Shown piece after piece: positions 45,103 to 55,949 of a DNA stretch of 64,000 nucleotides. A program made the translations under genes and the position numbers. The first letter of the stretch is position 1; every line of letters begins with the position of its first letter. Under the pieces are notes generated by a model. It had not been told where the DNA came from, did not search any database, and was given only the letters and a program-made list of their open reading frames with translations. Origin of the DNA: Hypholoma sublateritium FD-334 SS-4. Lineage: Eukaryota; Basidiomycota; Agaricomycetes; Agaricales; Strophariaceae. The stretch lies in NCBI GenBank assembly GCA_000827495.1, contig KN817650.1:1-64000 (forward strand), written 5' to 3'.

Positions 45103-45107
45103 CCAAT
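45103..45107 (+). promoter_or_regulatory. CCAAT box upstream of cytochrome c1
   Basis: CCAATCA on the plus strand, about 95 nt upstream of the CYT1 ATG. HAP2/3/5-type complexes bind CCAAT and activate respiratory genes, CYT1 among them, in yeast. Function here is inferred. Confidence 0.45.
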
Positions 45108-45128
45108 CACCCTCCCCCCATTCCGTTC

Positions 45129-45136
45129 TCACGTGA
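45129..45136. promoter_or_regulatory. TCACGTGA palindrome upstream of cytochrome c1
   Basis: An 8-bp palindrome identical to the one upstream of MET5, about 120 nt from the CYT1 start codon. A bHLH (Cbf1-like) site is the obvious candidate. Confidence 0.5.
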
Positions 45137-45699
45137 ATGTATCTACCCGAGCCTCGACTGTGGGTCTCCGACCACTGCCTCTTGACTTTCAATCCAACTT
45201 TGCAATCGCCTTCAGTTCTCTAGTCTTACTTGGATTTATCTGTTAGATTCCGAAGCACACTTTTCGCAAAGACTTGCTATATCTCCTTGAATTTCCACTG
45301 TTATTGCTCAAATATTGCTCATATATTGCTTTCGAACAAGCTGCTTATCTCCGCAACAAAGCCAACACCGTAGATTAGATTTGCTACTCATTAACTTCGT
45401 TCGAACGTGGATGCCGCGGAACGAACCATCATTCTTACATGTAATTTACATATTCAGCTGCACCTTCACACCGTGGCCAATGATATACATGCTGAGGGGA
45501 AATGTAAAGGTCCGCGAGACGATCGCATAATTCATGAGTAATAAGGAAATGCATGCAGTCATGCCAGGCGGGCGTTAAAAGAAATGGAATAAAAGGCGTG
45601 AAGCATAACCATGCCGGATATATATCCAGCAACGGAAGACCGGGACGACGCGGCAGCCTGCGCGAGTCTAGATATTACAGCGGACGATGGCTGTACCGT
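45137..45699. other. Intergenic region between CYT1 promoter and the CYSTM gene
   Basis: About 560 bp. No gene is seen. AT-richer than its surroundings, with short near-repeats (ATTGCTCAAATATTGCTCATATATTGCT, at about 45303-45330). Confidence 0.5.
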
Positions 45700-46349
45700 T
45701 CAGAACAGACACTCGCAGAGCTCTGAAATTGGGGACTGGGGTCAGCTTTGCCGAGAGGGCACGAGGCATCGAACGCACCTTCCGCGCAGCAGCACAGACA
45801 GATACCGGCCAAACACGCCATACATCCCCCAGACCCAGACGACTTGTCAGGGGCTTGTTGGCTGGGCATCCGAAGGATCAGAACGATGCCGATAGGTTTA
45901 GAGCTCAACGGTACTCACACATAGACGGTTTGCGGGCCCGGCTGGGGCTGGTAGCCTTGCTGGGGGTAGCCCTGCTGAGGGTATCCTTGCGGTGGCCCCT
46001 GGTATCCTCCTTGGTACGCAGTTTGAGGTTGCTGCACAATCGAATTCGAGTCAGTTTCACTTTCCTATAACAACTGTTGGCAAGCCTGATTTACCTGGGG
46101 GTAGTAGCCTCCTTGCTGGCCAGGCGGGGGTCCTATTGAACAAAGGAGAAATAAGCAAGCATTCGGAATAAAGTATCCATCACACCAAGCTCCGCCGGTA
46201 TACTTCCATCCCACAGGACAGCAAAGTCCATCCTTCAGCAGTATCCCGGCGGCGCCGACGCTTTGATGAGCATGTGTTAACATACCTTGCGGAGGGTAGT
46301 ATCCCTGCTGCTGCTGGGGCTTTCCAGAGTAGTAGTCGTTAGCGCTCAT
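45700..46349 (-). CDS. Small Gln/Tyr/Pro-rich protein with C-terminal cysteine-rich (CYSTM-like) tail
   Basis: Five exons assembled by eye give about 106 residues. The ATG at 46349 starts MSANDYYSGKPQQQQGYYPPQ. A first intron of about 200 nt leads to GPPPGQQGGYYPQ, then a repeat-rich exon with GYPQQGYPQQGYQPQPG, then VQQAPDKSSGSGGCMACLAGICLCCCAE. The last exon completes ELCECLF and the stop at 45700. The pattern (YPPQG repeats followed by a terminal Cys-rich hydrophobic helix ending in an acidic Cys motif) is that of CYSTM-module proteins, tail-anchored plasma-membrane proteins linked to stress tolerance in fungi and plants. The last splice (GAA G|AG) restores the conserved CCCAEELC ending, which supports the model. 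Confidence 0.82.
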
Positions 46350-47263
46350 TTCTGTGGTCGGACGGTGAGTGGGAGGGGAAGGTGCGAAGGCGGGATAGTG
46401 AGTGGAAAGATCACACACAAAGCGGCACGCTAAAATGGATGCGCGGGTTTTTGTTTACGCAAGTTGACTGACGTCTCTAAGCACTTGCCGCCTCCGCTAA
46501 ATTCGCGCGCAGCCAACACGCGCACAACACGCACAGGACCGACACAGCAATTCGCAGTCGCATTATGCATGCGCGCACACGGACCATCGCACACAGCCTG
46601 ATCCCGAGCCAATCGACAGCATACGACACAAAAGATACAGACAGATACTTGTTGAAGTGCTCAAGAAGTGCTAGCGTTTGGCTAGCGTGCTTGTAGCGTG
46701 CTAGGCGAATGCGCAACAATTGAATAGCGACTTCCGACTCCCGAGCAGGGTGCGGGGCGGCGCCCCGTGAGCGGGATGTCGCAAAATCATGTCCACAAAT
46801 TTGAAGCAATAGGAGCGGTGCTGCAGGAGGCTATACTCCGGTTCAAAGACATCTGTCATCTGCCATTCAGTAGTAGTGGGCCGGGGCAAATAGAGCGCAG
46901 CACGACCAACTACCATGCCACCTCTGGGGCTGAAGCAGGACCGAAATGGCCGCATACACAGCGAAAACACATTTGTTGCGACAGCTACTTGATAAAGCAA
47001 AATTAGCGGTGAATTCCTAGGATTTATGTGAGATTTTTAGCCTGCGCCAGAAGCTCTAGATGAAGGTACATAAGGAAGGTAAGCACTCACCAACAGCTTA
47101 CCGCGGTTCACCGGTAAAAGATCATCACCGTACATAGGATCATGATGTCCAACTTGGTCTGCCCACATACCCAATAATATCTAAGAAAATCCGGTGATAC
47201 ATCGAATGCAACGGTAGAATTTTATTGGTACGCACATACTGAACCTATCACAACTTCAACACC
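46350..47263. other. Intergenic region upstream of the CYSTM gene
   Basis: No coding signal. Includes the CYSTM promoter on its left side and flanks the velvet 3'-end duplication on its right. Confidence 0.5.
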
Positions 47264-47592
47264 AACGACGATAAATAGCAAGGATCCGTGACAATAGAAA
47301 GCATAGAAACCGAACAAATGAAAGCGGGCTGAACCCACGTTTCACAGTTTTGTGCACAACGTCAAAACAATCCACGTCGTCCCTCGAACAGCGTCGCGCA
47401 TTGTTCTTGCAGCTAATCACCTGGCGGTGAGCGGGTACGACACACTAGTACTCCGAACGACGATAAATAGCATAGGTCCATGACAGCAGACAGAAAAGAA
47501 CACGAACGAGCGAAAGCGGGCTGAACCCACAATTCACATTTTTGTATCAGTCTTCAAGTTGCAGTTAATCACCTGGCACTGTGCGGGTACGA
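47264..47592. repeat. Partial tandem duplication of the velvet gene 3' end
   Basis: Unit A (about 47264-47447) and unit B (about 47456-47592) share, in order, AACGACGATAAATAGCA, AAAGCGGGCTGAACCCAC, TAATCACCTGGC and GCGGGTACGAC. Unit B contains the real C-terminal codons and stop of the velvet gene. Unit A, offset by about 192 bp, preserves an equivalent ending (reading SYPLTAR-stop against SYPHSAR-stop). Unit B has lost about 50 bp relative to A. The copies are clearly diverged, so the duplication is not recent. Confidence 0.8.
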
Positions 47593-49060
47593 CGCGTTCG
47601 CGAACATCCGCGCGCCCTGGCGGATGAAGCTCTGTGTCAGACGGGTGGTAGCTTCAGAGCCCCGGTTCAGCGTGCAATCGCGCAATGAATAGACAGTGAC
47701 CACACACGTGCAGCTACATATTCGCTCAGCGCAACGGCCTCGAACGGTCTTGTGCGCGTTGACGCTAGTGCAGTGCCGTGCTCGGCCAGACTAGAGGGGT
47801 CCGGTCTGAAAACAGCACACTCAGTCTCGCCCTCCGGACGCAAAAAAAAATTGAGAAGGACGTCTAGCGCCACTTACGTTGTAATCCGCGTCAGAGTGAC
47901 GCCGAGCTGGTAGCGGCCGCGCAGCCGGATGCTCACATCGGGGAAGAGAAAAAATAGGCCCATGTTTCCTTGCAGGTCTTCGAGCTGCTCGACGGTTGCG
48001 ACGAGGTGCCCGTACAGCGTCGGCGGATTCTGCAGGACGCCGCGCCCGATGAACGACCCCATGTCGAGCGGCGTCTGCCCGTCGCCGGAGAAGAGGGATA
48101 GGTGGGCGACGAGGAATGGTAGCTCCGGCTCGCTAAAAATTACAGAAGTCATGGCATTAGGGCATCGGCTGCATCCGATAGCGCCCAAATACGTACGGCA
48201 CAACCGAGTTACCGGATGAATCTCTGACAGTCAATTGAGCGATTATTGGCGGTGTCAGCGGAATGCGCGACAAATAGGCGGCCCCAAATTCGGCCGTGCG
48301 CAGCGGGTGCTGCACAATTTCGAGGTGATAAGAACTATGCGCCAAAGAAGTTAATATGTCTATTTTGTTAAGTGGCCGATACCAGCTTACCGGGCGCGGG
48401 CGTCCGATAGAAGTGACGCAACTTGGATTCTAGGCTGCGGCCGTATGAACGGAATGGGGGATGTCGTCGACAGATCTGCTAGTGAGGACTGGCTAGACGG
48501 CGGACTCTGGGTAGAGCTCGAGGTACGCGAAGAACAGGTCAGAGAGCCGAACGAAGATTGGGGAGATGATTGCCCACTCGAGCTTGTACGAAACAGGCGC
48601 GAGTGTATGTCAGGACCATAAAGGTGACAACAACAATACGCGCTGCATTGTGTTCGAGCTAAAACTGTTTTTGCCGTGGGGTGTTGACGGAGAGAAAGGG
48701 GATTGATTACCATGTTGGGCACATGGCTCAAGTTGCACATTTTGGGAGAGGAGCAGTGGGTCGAGGGCTTTGACGCTCGTTTAGGAACACGAATCCTGTG
48801 CAAATAGATAAAGCATACACTAACCTGATTATTGATAGCGCTCGGTTGTATATCCACGACACGCCCAGCATCGCTCGAGATTGGAATGGGCTGTCGTGAA
48901 TATTCTAATTTGCAAGAGCTTTGAGTGCATTCGTTCTTACATGGCGAACGGGCGGTGGCCGAGAAGGACTGCCCCAGTTCAGCGGCGATGGCCATAGCAA
49001 AGCTGAAGGCCCGTATGCGCCAGTGGACTGAACTTGGGGATGGTGTAGAAGCCTAGACAT
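47569..49060 (-). CDS. Velvet-family regulator
   Basis: Velvet proteins are fungal transcription factors with an NF-kB-like DNA-binding fold that link development to secondary metabolism. The domain starts SYHLEIVQHPLRTAEFGAAYLSRIPLTPPIIAQLTVRD. It continues after a splice with EPELPFLVAHLSLFSGDGQTPLDM, LYGHLVATVEQLEDLQGNMGLFFLFPDVSIRLRGRYQLGV and RTRPFEAVALSEYVAAPTTRLTQSFIRQGARMF, ending SYPHSAR at 47569. These are the family hallmarks (VVQ-P-RA, PPIIxL, LFFLFPDVSIR-RG). The N-terminal 100-plus residues (Ser/Pro/Cys-rich) are poorly conserved; I place the start at the in-frame ATG 49060, but exons farther 5' are possible. Which velvet subfamily it belongs to I cannot decide. Confidence 0.88.
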
Positions 49061-49332
49061 AAGATCATTTATAGTATTGGCGTGAGGGGCGGAAGCCAAT
49101 GTAAAGCGCTGAGAAGTGAAAGTATGCGACTCATCATCTAAAGTTCTGGAAGTATGTCAGCGAATATATTCATATCAGGATTTCATCTACCGCCAAACAG
49201 CTGGGAAGGTGGTTGGGAACAACTGGGTTGACTCGACTTGCAAAGTACGTTCTTCGGGAACCTCATAGATCTGCCCAAGATACGAGCCGGGATAAGGGGG
49301 AAATTAAGGTTGTAAATACATAAGGATATCTC

Positions 49333-50262
49333 ATCAAACGCTCTTCTTCACATAGCTCCAGATTCCTGCCATGCCTGAAACAACGGTAGCAGCAGCAATA
49401 GCGGGCTTTACCCCAGCTGACGACAAGAAAACCAAGATGAGATAAATTCCGCAAAGGGTTAAAAGTACAAGGCATACCAGTAGATTTGAATAACGCTCCT
49501 GTCACCGCACCGGCAGCCATACTGCCCATGGTGTCGTGTTTTCCTCTAAATGCGTCAATGGAAGAATTAACCCCATTGTAGAGGAGAGCTATTAAAAAGT
49601 GATTTCAATGGACCTGCAGTAAATTTCTATCGGAGATGCCGCGAACTTACCCATTACACCGGCCGAATTGCCTATGAAAGTTCCTCTTCGTGTGACAGAG
49701 TTTAAGATGCTGTTGATCCGCAGTCTGGAATTTGATACGGCAAGAGGTCTCCTTGCGCCTTCCCGCACTCCCCATGCTCCGCCAAGGGCCAAACCTGTTA
49801 AAAAGAGAGTGAACATGTGACAAAATAGAACAATAAGAGGCCTAAAGATGGGACATTTGAGAGGTCGAGATAAGGTGAGAGATGCACAGGGAGCAAACGA
49901 GGCGTTAAGCGAGGAGAGAAGTCGAAAAGAGTAATTTGAAAGAGATTCGACATACCACTGAGATACATGGTACCCGTCCCATAACAGAGGTCATCACTCC
50001 AACCCCTGGAGGGGATTGCCGTACCAGCTCCAGGAATTTCGCTTGTCTTGTCATCATCAAGAAGCAAGTAGTCCAGTTTGTCCCCCAAATCTGCCAGCGG
50101 ATGCAGTTTTGCGGGGTCATAAGCTGCCATGAGTAGGTCGGACGCTGTGACCGCCTGTTCTGGCGCTGGACCGCTGTCTCCTCGGGAGAAAGTGGCAGTT
50201 CTTAGAACGTCCGAGGCATTTTGGGAGGTTGAGGCATCGTTTCCGACAGCTGAGGACGACAT
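49333..50262 (-). CDS. TIM23: TIM23, mitochondrial inner-membrane translocase channel subunit
   Basis: Core channel of the TIM23 presequence translocase. The ATG at 50262 gives an acidic, soluble N-terminal domain (MSSSAVGNDASTSQNAS, DLLMAAYDPAKLHPLADLGDKLDYLLLDDD) that faces the intermembrane space. The Tim17/22/23 domain follows: GWSDDLCYGTGTMYLSG, LALGGAWGVREGARRP, LRINSILNSVTRRGTFIGNSAGVM, ALLYNGVNSSIDAFRGKHDTMGSMAAGAVTGALFKST and the final helix to SYVKKSV at 49333. GxxxG-type glycines in the helices and the PRAT-like R/G pattern are present. About 230 residues, family length. The ATG was chosen because the frame upstream lacks another ATG. Confidence 0.95.
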
Positions 50263-50450
50263 TGACGACAAGGGACGGAACGGAGGCGGAGAGAAGTGCT
50301 GTGACAAAGCGGAGAGGTAGAGAGAAATTTCGGCCACTTTTCAAAGACCGCGACTGACGTTGACGCCCGAGACACACGTGACCGAAAACTACTGATCGCT
50401 GCAACGCGCCTCGTCAGTTGTCCGGACTCCGTCCACCACATTCTCGCGAA
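50263..50450. promoter_or_regulatory. Shared divergent promoter, TIM23 / TPR gene, with CACGTGAC at 50375-50382
   Basis: Only 188 bp separate the start codons. A CACGTGAC E-box lies near the middle. The MET5 and CYT1 promoters carry the same hexamer. Confidence 0.55.
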
Positions 50451-51525
50451 ATGTCGTTCTCTACGCCCATGCTTCGAGCAGCCAGTCGCGTAACAATATC
50501 AAAGCTGGCGGCCGCTGTCCGAGCGCGCACATTTCAAAGATATATCAGTATGAAGCCTGTAGCCAGGATCTCGGCTCCAAGCACCTCCAAAAGTGAGCTG
50601 CCTCGTCTTGCTGGCGGGGCCTATATAACACTCATATACTCTCAAGGATGGGCTTCGTCCGTTACACCGCACTCCACTGCCTCGGACCCGGCAGAGGCCG
50701 AAGCATTGCGATGCCTCGAGCAGGGCACGGCCAAGTTGGAAGAAGGTGACGTACAGGCTGCAAAATCGCTGTACCAACGGAGTACAGAAATCAAGCGCAG
50801 CGCAAGCTCGTTATTCAACCTCGGCGTGACGCATTATCACCTGAGTGAGTGTTGGCTCATCCCTACAATTCCGGGTCTAATGTCATGCCGAATGGCAGAG
50901 GAATTTGACGATGCAATTGCCGCTTGGAAGGAATCGATAGCGTTCCAACCATCCAGCCCTGATACACACACCAGCATGTATCCCAGCCCAATGACTCGGA
51001 CTGACAGCTTACCTCTAAATTCTTCTAGACCTGGCTAGTGCATATATTATCTCACCCGGTAATACAAAACTTCGTCGGAACCCCGATGTGTCTCTAACTC
51101 CGTTACTCCAGTATCTCGTCCAGATCTTGCTTTACATCATCTCGAGTAAATCCATGAATTATTTCATAACTGAAGGGCGCTCACGAAGACTTCTTTAGGA
51201 TTGCGTCCTCACTGTCGCCGGAGGACCCTGAAATAGCATTCAATCATGCTGCTGTTCTGGAAGCCAGTGAGCGCAATATCCCCTCTATTGTAAATTATAT
51301 TTACATGTCTCCATATCATTAAAGCCGGAAGACTGGAAGAAGCACTCGAAAAGTACAAGCTCAGCCAACAGTTTGGGGTCGAGCGCGCTGCGGTGCACAT
51401 CCGGAACGTACGCCATTTGCACTTCCTTGTTTTCTATTCGTTCTCATCGGTTGATCCAGGTCGGCGCCAAAATTCTGGGACAACGGTTGAAGCAAAAAGA
51501 AGCCTCCGAAAAGCCGGAGGAATAG
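50451..51525 (+). CDS. TPR-repeat protein, probably mitochondrial
   Basis: The ATG at 50451 opens an Arg/Ser-rich N-terminus (MSFSTPMLRAASRVTISKL, RTFQRY) that looks like a mitochondrial presequence. TPR helices follow: AEALRCLEQGTAKLEEGDVQAAKSLYQRS and ASSLFNLGVTHYHL, then by splicing KEFDDAIAAWKESIAFQPSSPDTHT, NLASAYIISP, HEDFFRIASSLSPEDPEIAFNHAAVLEA and GRLEEALEKYKLSQQFGVERAAVHIRN. It ends KEASEKPEE at 51525. One intron (50974-51028) appears to use a GC donor. One downstream junction near 51155-51180 does not close in frame as I read it, so the exon model there is uncertain. The partner or pathway is unknown; divergent pairing with TIM23 suggests a mitochondrial role. Confidence 0.75.
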
Positions 51526-51768
51526 ACGCAAGGCCTTTATATTCCTCCCTCAGCTTTTGTTGCTATGGAGTACTTTTCACCTTCTTCCCGAAGTGTTTGA
51601 GGACACGCTTGGGACACGCTCTATTGTCTCTCTAGGCCATTTCTAGTCTTATTACGCTTTGTGTGAGACCCAGTTAATTATGCGCAGGACGGGTATCAAC
51701 ATTCCAACATCCTCACAGAATAGATATTGGCCAGCGCCCTCCAATAGCGTCGTTTCGTGCTTAGGTCT
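51526..51768. other. Convergent 3' intergenic gap
   Basis: About 240 bp between the TPR and kinase genes; nothing notable is seen. Confidence 0.5.
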
Positions 51769-52974
51769 CTAATCGATGACAAAAGGATCCTCTCCAGTTC
51801 CCCTACCTTGAGAAGTAATTTGTGGATGATTCACCGGGTTCCGAGGGCCCATATGAGTATGATGCAATGCCCCTCGGCCAGTCCCATGGATGCCCACACC
51901 GTTACCACGGTATGGCGGGCTTTGCCAACTGCGGAAATGGGACGACGATCCGGTGGTGCTTGAATAGCCCCCGCGGCCTCTAGGAACGCGATTGTAGTGA
52001 TTGTCGAGGTCGCGGCCTTCGTGCCACATTCCGCGCCGCCCGCGATTGGGATTCCCAGAAAAAGAAGGCCCAGGATGGGCGTAGCGCGGGGTTTGACGTG
52101 CGCTCTGGGCCGCAGGCGGTGCGTCCCGCACGCGCCGTAGAACAGTCGCGATGTCGGCGCGCGTATACACCGGCGATGGGTGGTCTGCCGGCGTGATGTA
52201 CAAAATCCGGTCGTAGCCCTCGCGCGCAGCGGGGTGCGTGAAGTCTGAGGCGAAGCGCGCCAAAATCGACCGACCCTGCTCGGGGCTCGAGATGGTCGGG
52301 TGGCCCGTCCCTATTGATCGCAGTGACGATTTCCGCGGTCAGCAATGACGCAGTATATTTTGCGGCAAGCAGCCCGAGGCGGTGGAACGATACATACTGG
52401 TCTGCAGCCTCGCGGCGCATGTCTGCGCATGGGGAAAAACGGTCAAACTCGGTAATGTAAAAGAACTGCAATGTGCGGTACCCACCTCGTATGGTGTATC
52501 GAATACAATAACCCAGATCTGGGTTCCGGAGAACTCGCGTGCGATCCGGATCCAGTGGGCTCTTTGTCTGGGGCCCCGCGTCAGCTCTGGCGCTGGTCCC
52601 GCCGTGCGTGTGCGGCATGTGGGCGGACACTCACGTTGCGTCAAAGTTTGCGCGGTCAATGCACACAGAAAGGCCCTGTTCGAGTGTGTCGTACGTCAAC
52701 TGCTCAACGCGCCGTCGGTCGCCTAGGTCGTCCTGGTTGCATCTGCGGAAGCGGGGAAAGTGCTGCTCGAGCGCCTCGGCAAACGTCGACTGAACACAGC
52801 CCAAGAGAAGGTTTAGGTTAGTTATCTCGGCAAGCTGCGGTGCCTGCCAGGGAACGGAAACCTTACTTTGCCTGAAGCGACGAGACCACATAAGATCAGA
52901 ACGATCTGGCCTTGTGCGTCGAACGCAAACTCTTCGGTCAGATCGGCCTCTGAAGCTGTGGACGAAAAGGACAT
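51769..52974 (-). CDS. P-loop kinase resembling the polynucleotide kinase (PNK) domain, with RG-rich tail
   Basis: The ATG at 52974 leads to LILCGLVASGKSTFAEALEQHFPRF, a Walker A motif split by an intron after GK, followed by CNQDDLGDRRRVEQLTYDTLEQGLSVCIDRANFDATQRAHWI, the DD and D-R-x-N-x elements of the PNKP/T4 Pnk-type kinase domain. ADMRREAADQYVSFHRLGL and a short C-terminal part complete the fold. No phosphatase domain is present. The C-terminal 90 residues are Arg/Gly-rich (RGRRGMW, PRGRGGYSST, YRGNGVGIHGTGRGA), as in RNA-binding tails. About 330 residues. A 5'-hydroxyl nucleic-acid kinase role is inferred from the domain; RNA rather than DNA is suggested by the RG tail only. Confidence 0.83.
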
Positions 52975-53307
52975 GGTTGTTCTGGTCAACAATTATAGTT
53001 CGAAACCTTACTTGCACAAATAACGTTGCGACATATAAAAGGAAGTAATACCACACAATTACGCCTTGAGATAAAGTTGTAGTTGTATTATGTCGTTCAA
53101 AGTCACAAACTCCCAAGCGGTGAAATCGGAGCCGACCTTTATAAAGGCTATGAGCTCGTGGCTATTTGCTTGCCAATCGGATTGATAGAAAATGCCGTGG
53201 GTGACAAGTATTAGGTAGGTGTATTATCGACCGTCCCAATACGCTGGAGATCAGACTACAAGTAAATAATAATCACACGTCAAGCAACATGCATAAACAT
53301 TCGCTGA
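52975..53307. other. Intergenic region
   Basis: About 330 bp between the kinase start and the sorting nexin stop, both on minus. It should hold the kinase promoter. Nothing coding is seen. Confidence 0.5.
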
Positions 53308-55468
53308 TCAGCGCCCATTGACGGTGGAAGAAGAATTCCTACGCGCAGTCGGGCTGGATGGACCCTCTGGCCCTTGCTCAGGTGCAGGTACTTTGTTAGG
53401 ATGGTCCGGAATCTTCTCAATCTCCCGTTTGGCCTCTTCCCATGCCTCTAGGTTCTAAAGGCGAGTAAGTCGCATCATCTCGGCGGACAAAGGAAAATCC
53501 TACCTCTTTGCACCAGTCACGATGGCTGCGCGCCATGGCAATCGCCATTTCCCGCAGGTCAGCCACTTTTTGGCGCTGGAATCTGTCCAGATCGGCCTGA
53601 ATAGTGGAACTCGAATACTTCAGATCTTGCGCCGACAGATGCAGCGCGTCTTCCAGCTAAATTGGGTGCGTTTAGAAATGGGAACAAAAGCAAAGAAGCA
53701 AAATATAGAAAAACCTGTGATATGTTTTCCCGGGTTTTCGTGATCCCATTCCGACGCGCTGTCTCAGGGTCGACGTCCATCATGCCATGTAGAGTATAGC
53801 TGAGAGCATTTAGCAGGCCCATCCCTGGGGTTTTGGTGCGCCGCCGTGAGGGATTGGGACCAGGATGAGGAGGTAAGTAGGAGGAGGTAGGAGTGACCGA
53901 TTCTGCGCCCGGCTCGCCGCCTTCCTCGCCGTCCGAGGTAGGGCTCCCAGGAGACGCGATGCCGTTGATCCGACCTCGTCCTAGCGCCTCCTCGAGCCGC
54001 CGTGCTTCGCGTTCGCTCTTCTCCAAATCTTCGAGCTGCTCACGCTTGTTCTCGAGGGCGTCCTGTGTCATCTCGTACTGGACGTGCTTCTGATGCCGAT
54101 ATGCAAGCAGTTTCTTGATTATCGAGCCAAATTGCGAATACTCATGAAGCGGTTCTGCCCAGTTTTGTTCTAGATCTTGGACCTGCGTCAAAAGAACCAT
54201 CAACGAAGCACCCACTACTGTCAACGGATACGTACCAGTTTCGTGGTGGACATGTATGTGGCATCAACGGCTTGCCCCGTTTTCTCGATCGCAGCAGACA
54301 GCTCGTTAGCCTCACTCAGACTGAATCCGTTGAGAGCGGCGCCGAGATCGGCATGATCTTGCGCGTAGTCTGCGGCAGAGTTCTGATCATCAGTCCAGCT
54401 TGCCAAAGAGAGGGCGTCTACACCAACCTGACCAGCGCTTAACCACGCGCCGTGTGACCTTCTCCATCGGGCCCCCAACATGGTTCGTGAACTTGATTGT
54501 GAATGCCTCAGAGTCAAGGAATCGTTGGTCGGGGTTCCGTAACGGGTGCGCTGCGGAGGGGTTTGGCAGGGCAGAGTATGCGGGCGACGCGTTTGGGTCG
54601 GTGGGGTTGTGTGACGGGGCTTTCAGGATGTTCTTCGGAAGGAGCGACAACGGTGGCGAATTCAGCACCTCAGTCTACAGTAAATGTGAGCGTTTGTCTA
54701 AATTGGTCAAGCACATGCGCATATGTGCCAGTCAACGCACCCATGACACCTCGCCGTCCAGGAATCGATGAAAGACATGTTCGTTAGACAGAATGGGATG
54801 GCGCGCAACCCGGTTCAGGAACGTCTGCAGAAGTCTCTTCCTGCGGGCTATGAGAATGGCGTCTTCCTTGGCCTTGGCCTGCTTGACGGCGTAATCACCA
54901 ATTGACTGCTTCGAAGGGATAGGAGGTACGATTAGCGTGGGGTAGAGCCGCGATAAGTTCTCCCGTAGGCTTTCAAATTCAGAGTACCGATGACAGGCTT
55001 CCGTATTCTGCGGTCAATGCATGGCATAAGCAAACGCGGGGAAGGATACTTTGAACGGCAGGGCTCACTCCTGTCTTAATGACGTAGGTAATGTATGGCG
55101 AGTTGGAATTCAAAGACGTCTTCTGAGCGTCGATGATCTGCACACGAGCACATTGGCCTGGAAGTATGGGAGAGGGAAGACGAATGACAGCGCACCAGAA
55201 TCTCGATGTCGTCACCATTGTGCAGCACACGGTCGCGGGTGCAGCAGAAATCCGTCTTGTAATTGACCTGAGGCTGTCTGTGTGAACCAGGACTAGGAAA
55301 CGGCGGTCGGTTCGGGTTGGGGGATGTCGGCGATAGCTGTCTCGAGGGGTGCGGCGGTGACGGTGCTTCGTAGAGCGCAACCTTCGACGTAGACGATGTC
55401 TCTGAGGCGATGTGGTCGCCTTCCTGCTCAAACGGATTCTCGTCTTCGAAGCCTTCAAGTCCGTTCAT
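53308..55468 (-). CDS. Sorting nexin of the Snx41/Atg20 type (PX-BAR)
   Basis: Acts in retrieval of SNAREs from endosomes and in selective autophagy, usually as a heterodimer with Snx4. The ATG at 55468 gives MNGLEGFEDENPFEQ, a Ser/Pro linker and then the PX domain: DAQKTSLNSNSPYITYVIKTG, HRYSEFESLRENLSRLYPTLIVPPIPSKQSIGDYAVKQAKAKEDAILIARRKRLLQTFLNRVARHPIL. The RYSEF arginine that binds PI3P is present. A long C-terminal coiled-coil (BAR) region carries EYSQFGSIIKKLLAYRHQKHVQYEMTQDALENKREQLEDLEKSEREARRLEEAL. The final exon ends TVNGR at 53308. About 600 residues. The BAR region contains a Pro/Gly/Ser-rich insert (near 53.9 kb), a feature of Atg20/Snx41 rather than Snx4. Confidence 0.92.
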
Positions 55469-55949
55469 GATTCAGGTGTCCCTTGGCTTGCAGTTCGTGT
55501 TGATGCGTGGCACAGGGCCTTGTCGCCGTTGCAATGGTGTGACCGTTGGGAGTGAGTATATGATCCCAGCGTCGGTGCAGCTGCAAAGCTATAGTTAGAG
55601 CGCAGCGTTCGAACTCAGACGTAAGAATAACACTTACGTCCGCCACGCACAGCTAATAATTCTTATTGGTATATATCGACAAAGATGAATTAGCAGCGAA
55701 AAATCAGTCGCTGGTCAAGATAATTACACGCTGCGCAATTAGCATTTGTGACATGGATTGCTTTCGGCCCAATTGGAAGCAGTGTATTTGGCTTTGTTCC
55801 ATTTCAGTGGCTGCGCTTCAGGTTTCCCTTCCGCACAAACAAAGCGCAAACCCGCTCAGAAACTGACTTAAAGAACTTATCTCCAGAAATTAAATCGGAA
55901 TGGGCGGCGAATGCCAATATAAATCAACTTGAAACGTCCTATGTAAACT

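Noticed and set aside
38264..50262. Run of minus-strand genes (IML1, CYT1, CYSTM, velvet, TIM23) as a functional cluster
   Set aside because: Same orientation is the only link; the products belong to unrelated processes and intergenic gaps are ordinary, so co-regulation is not supported.
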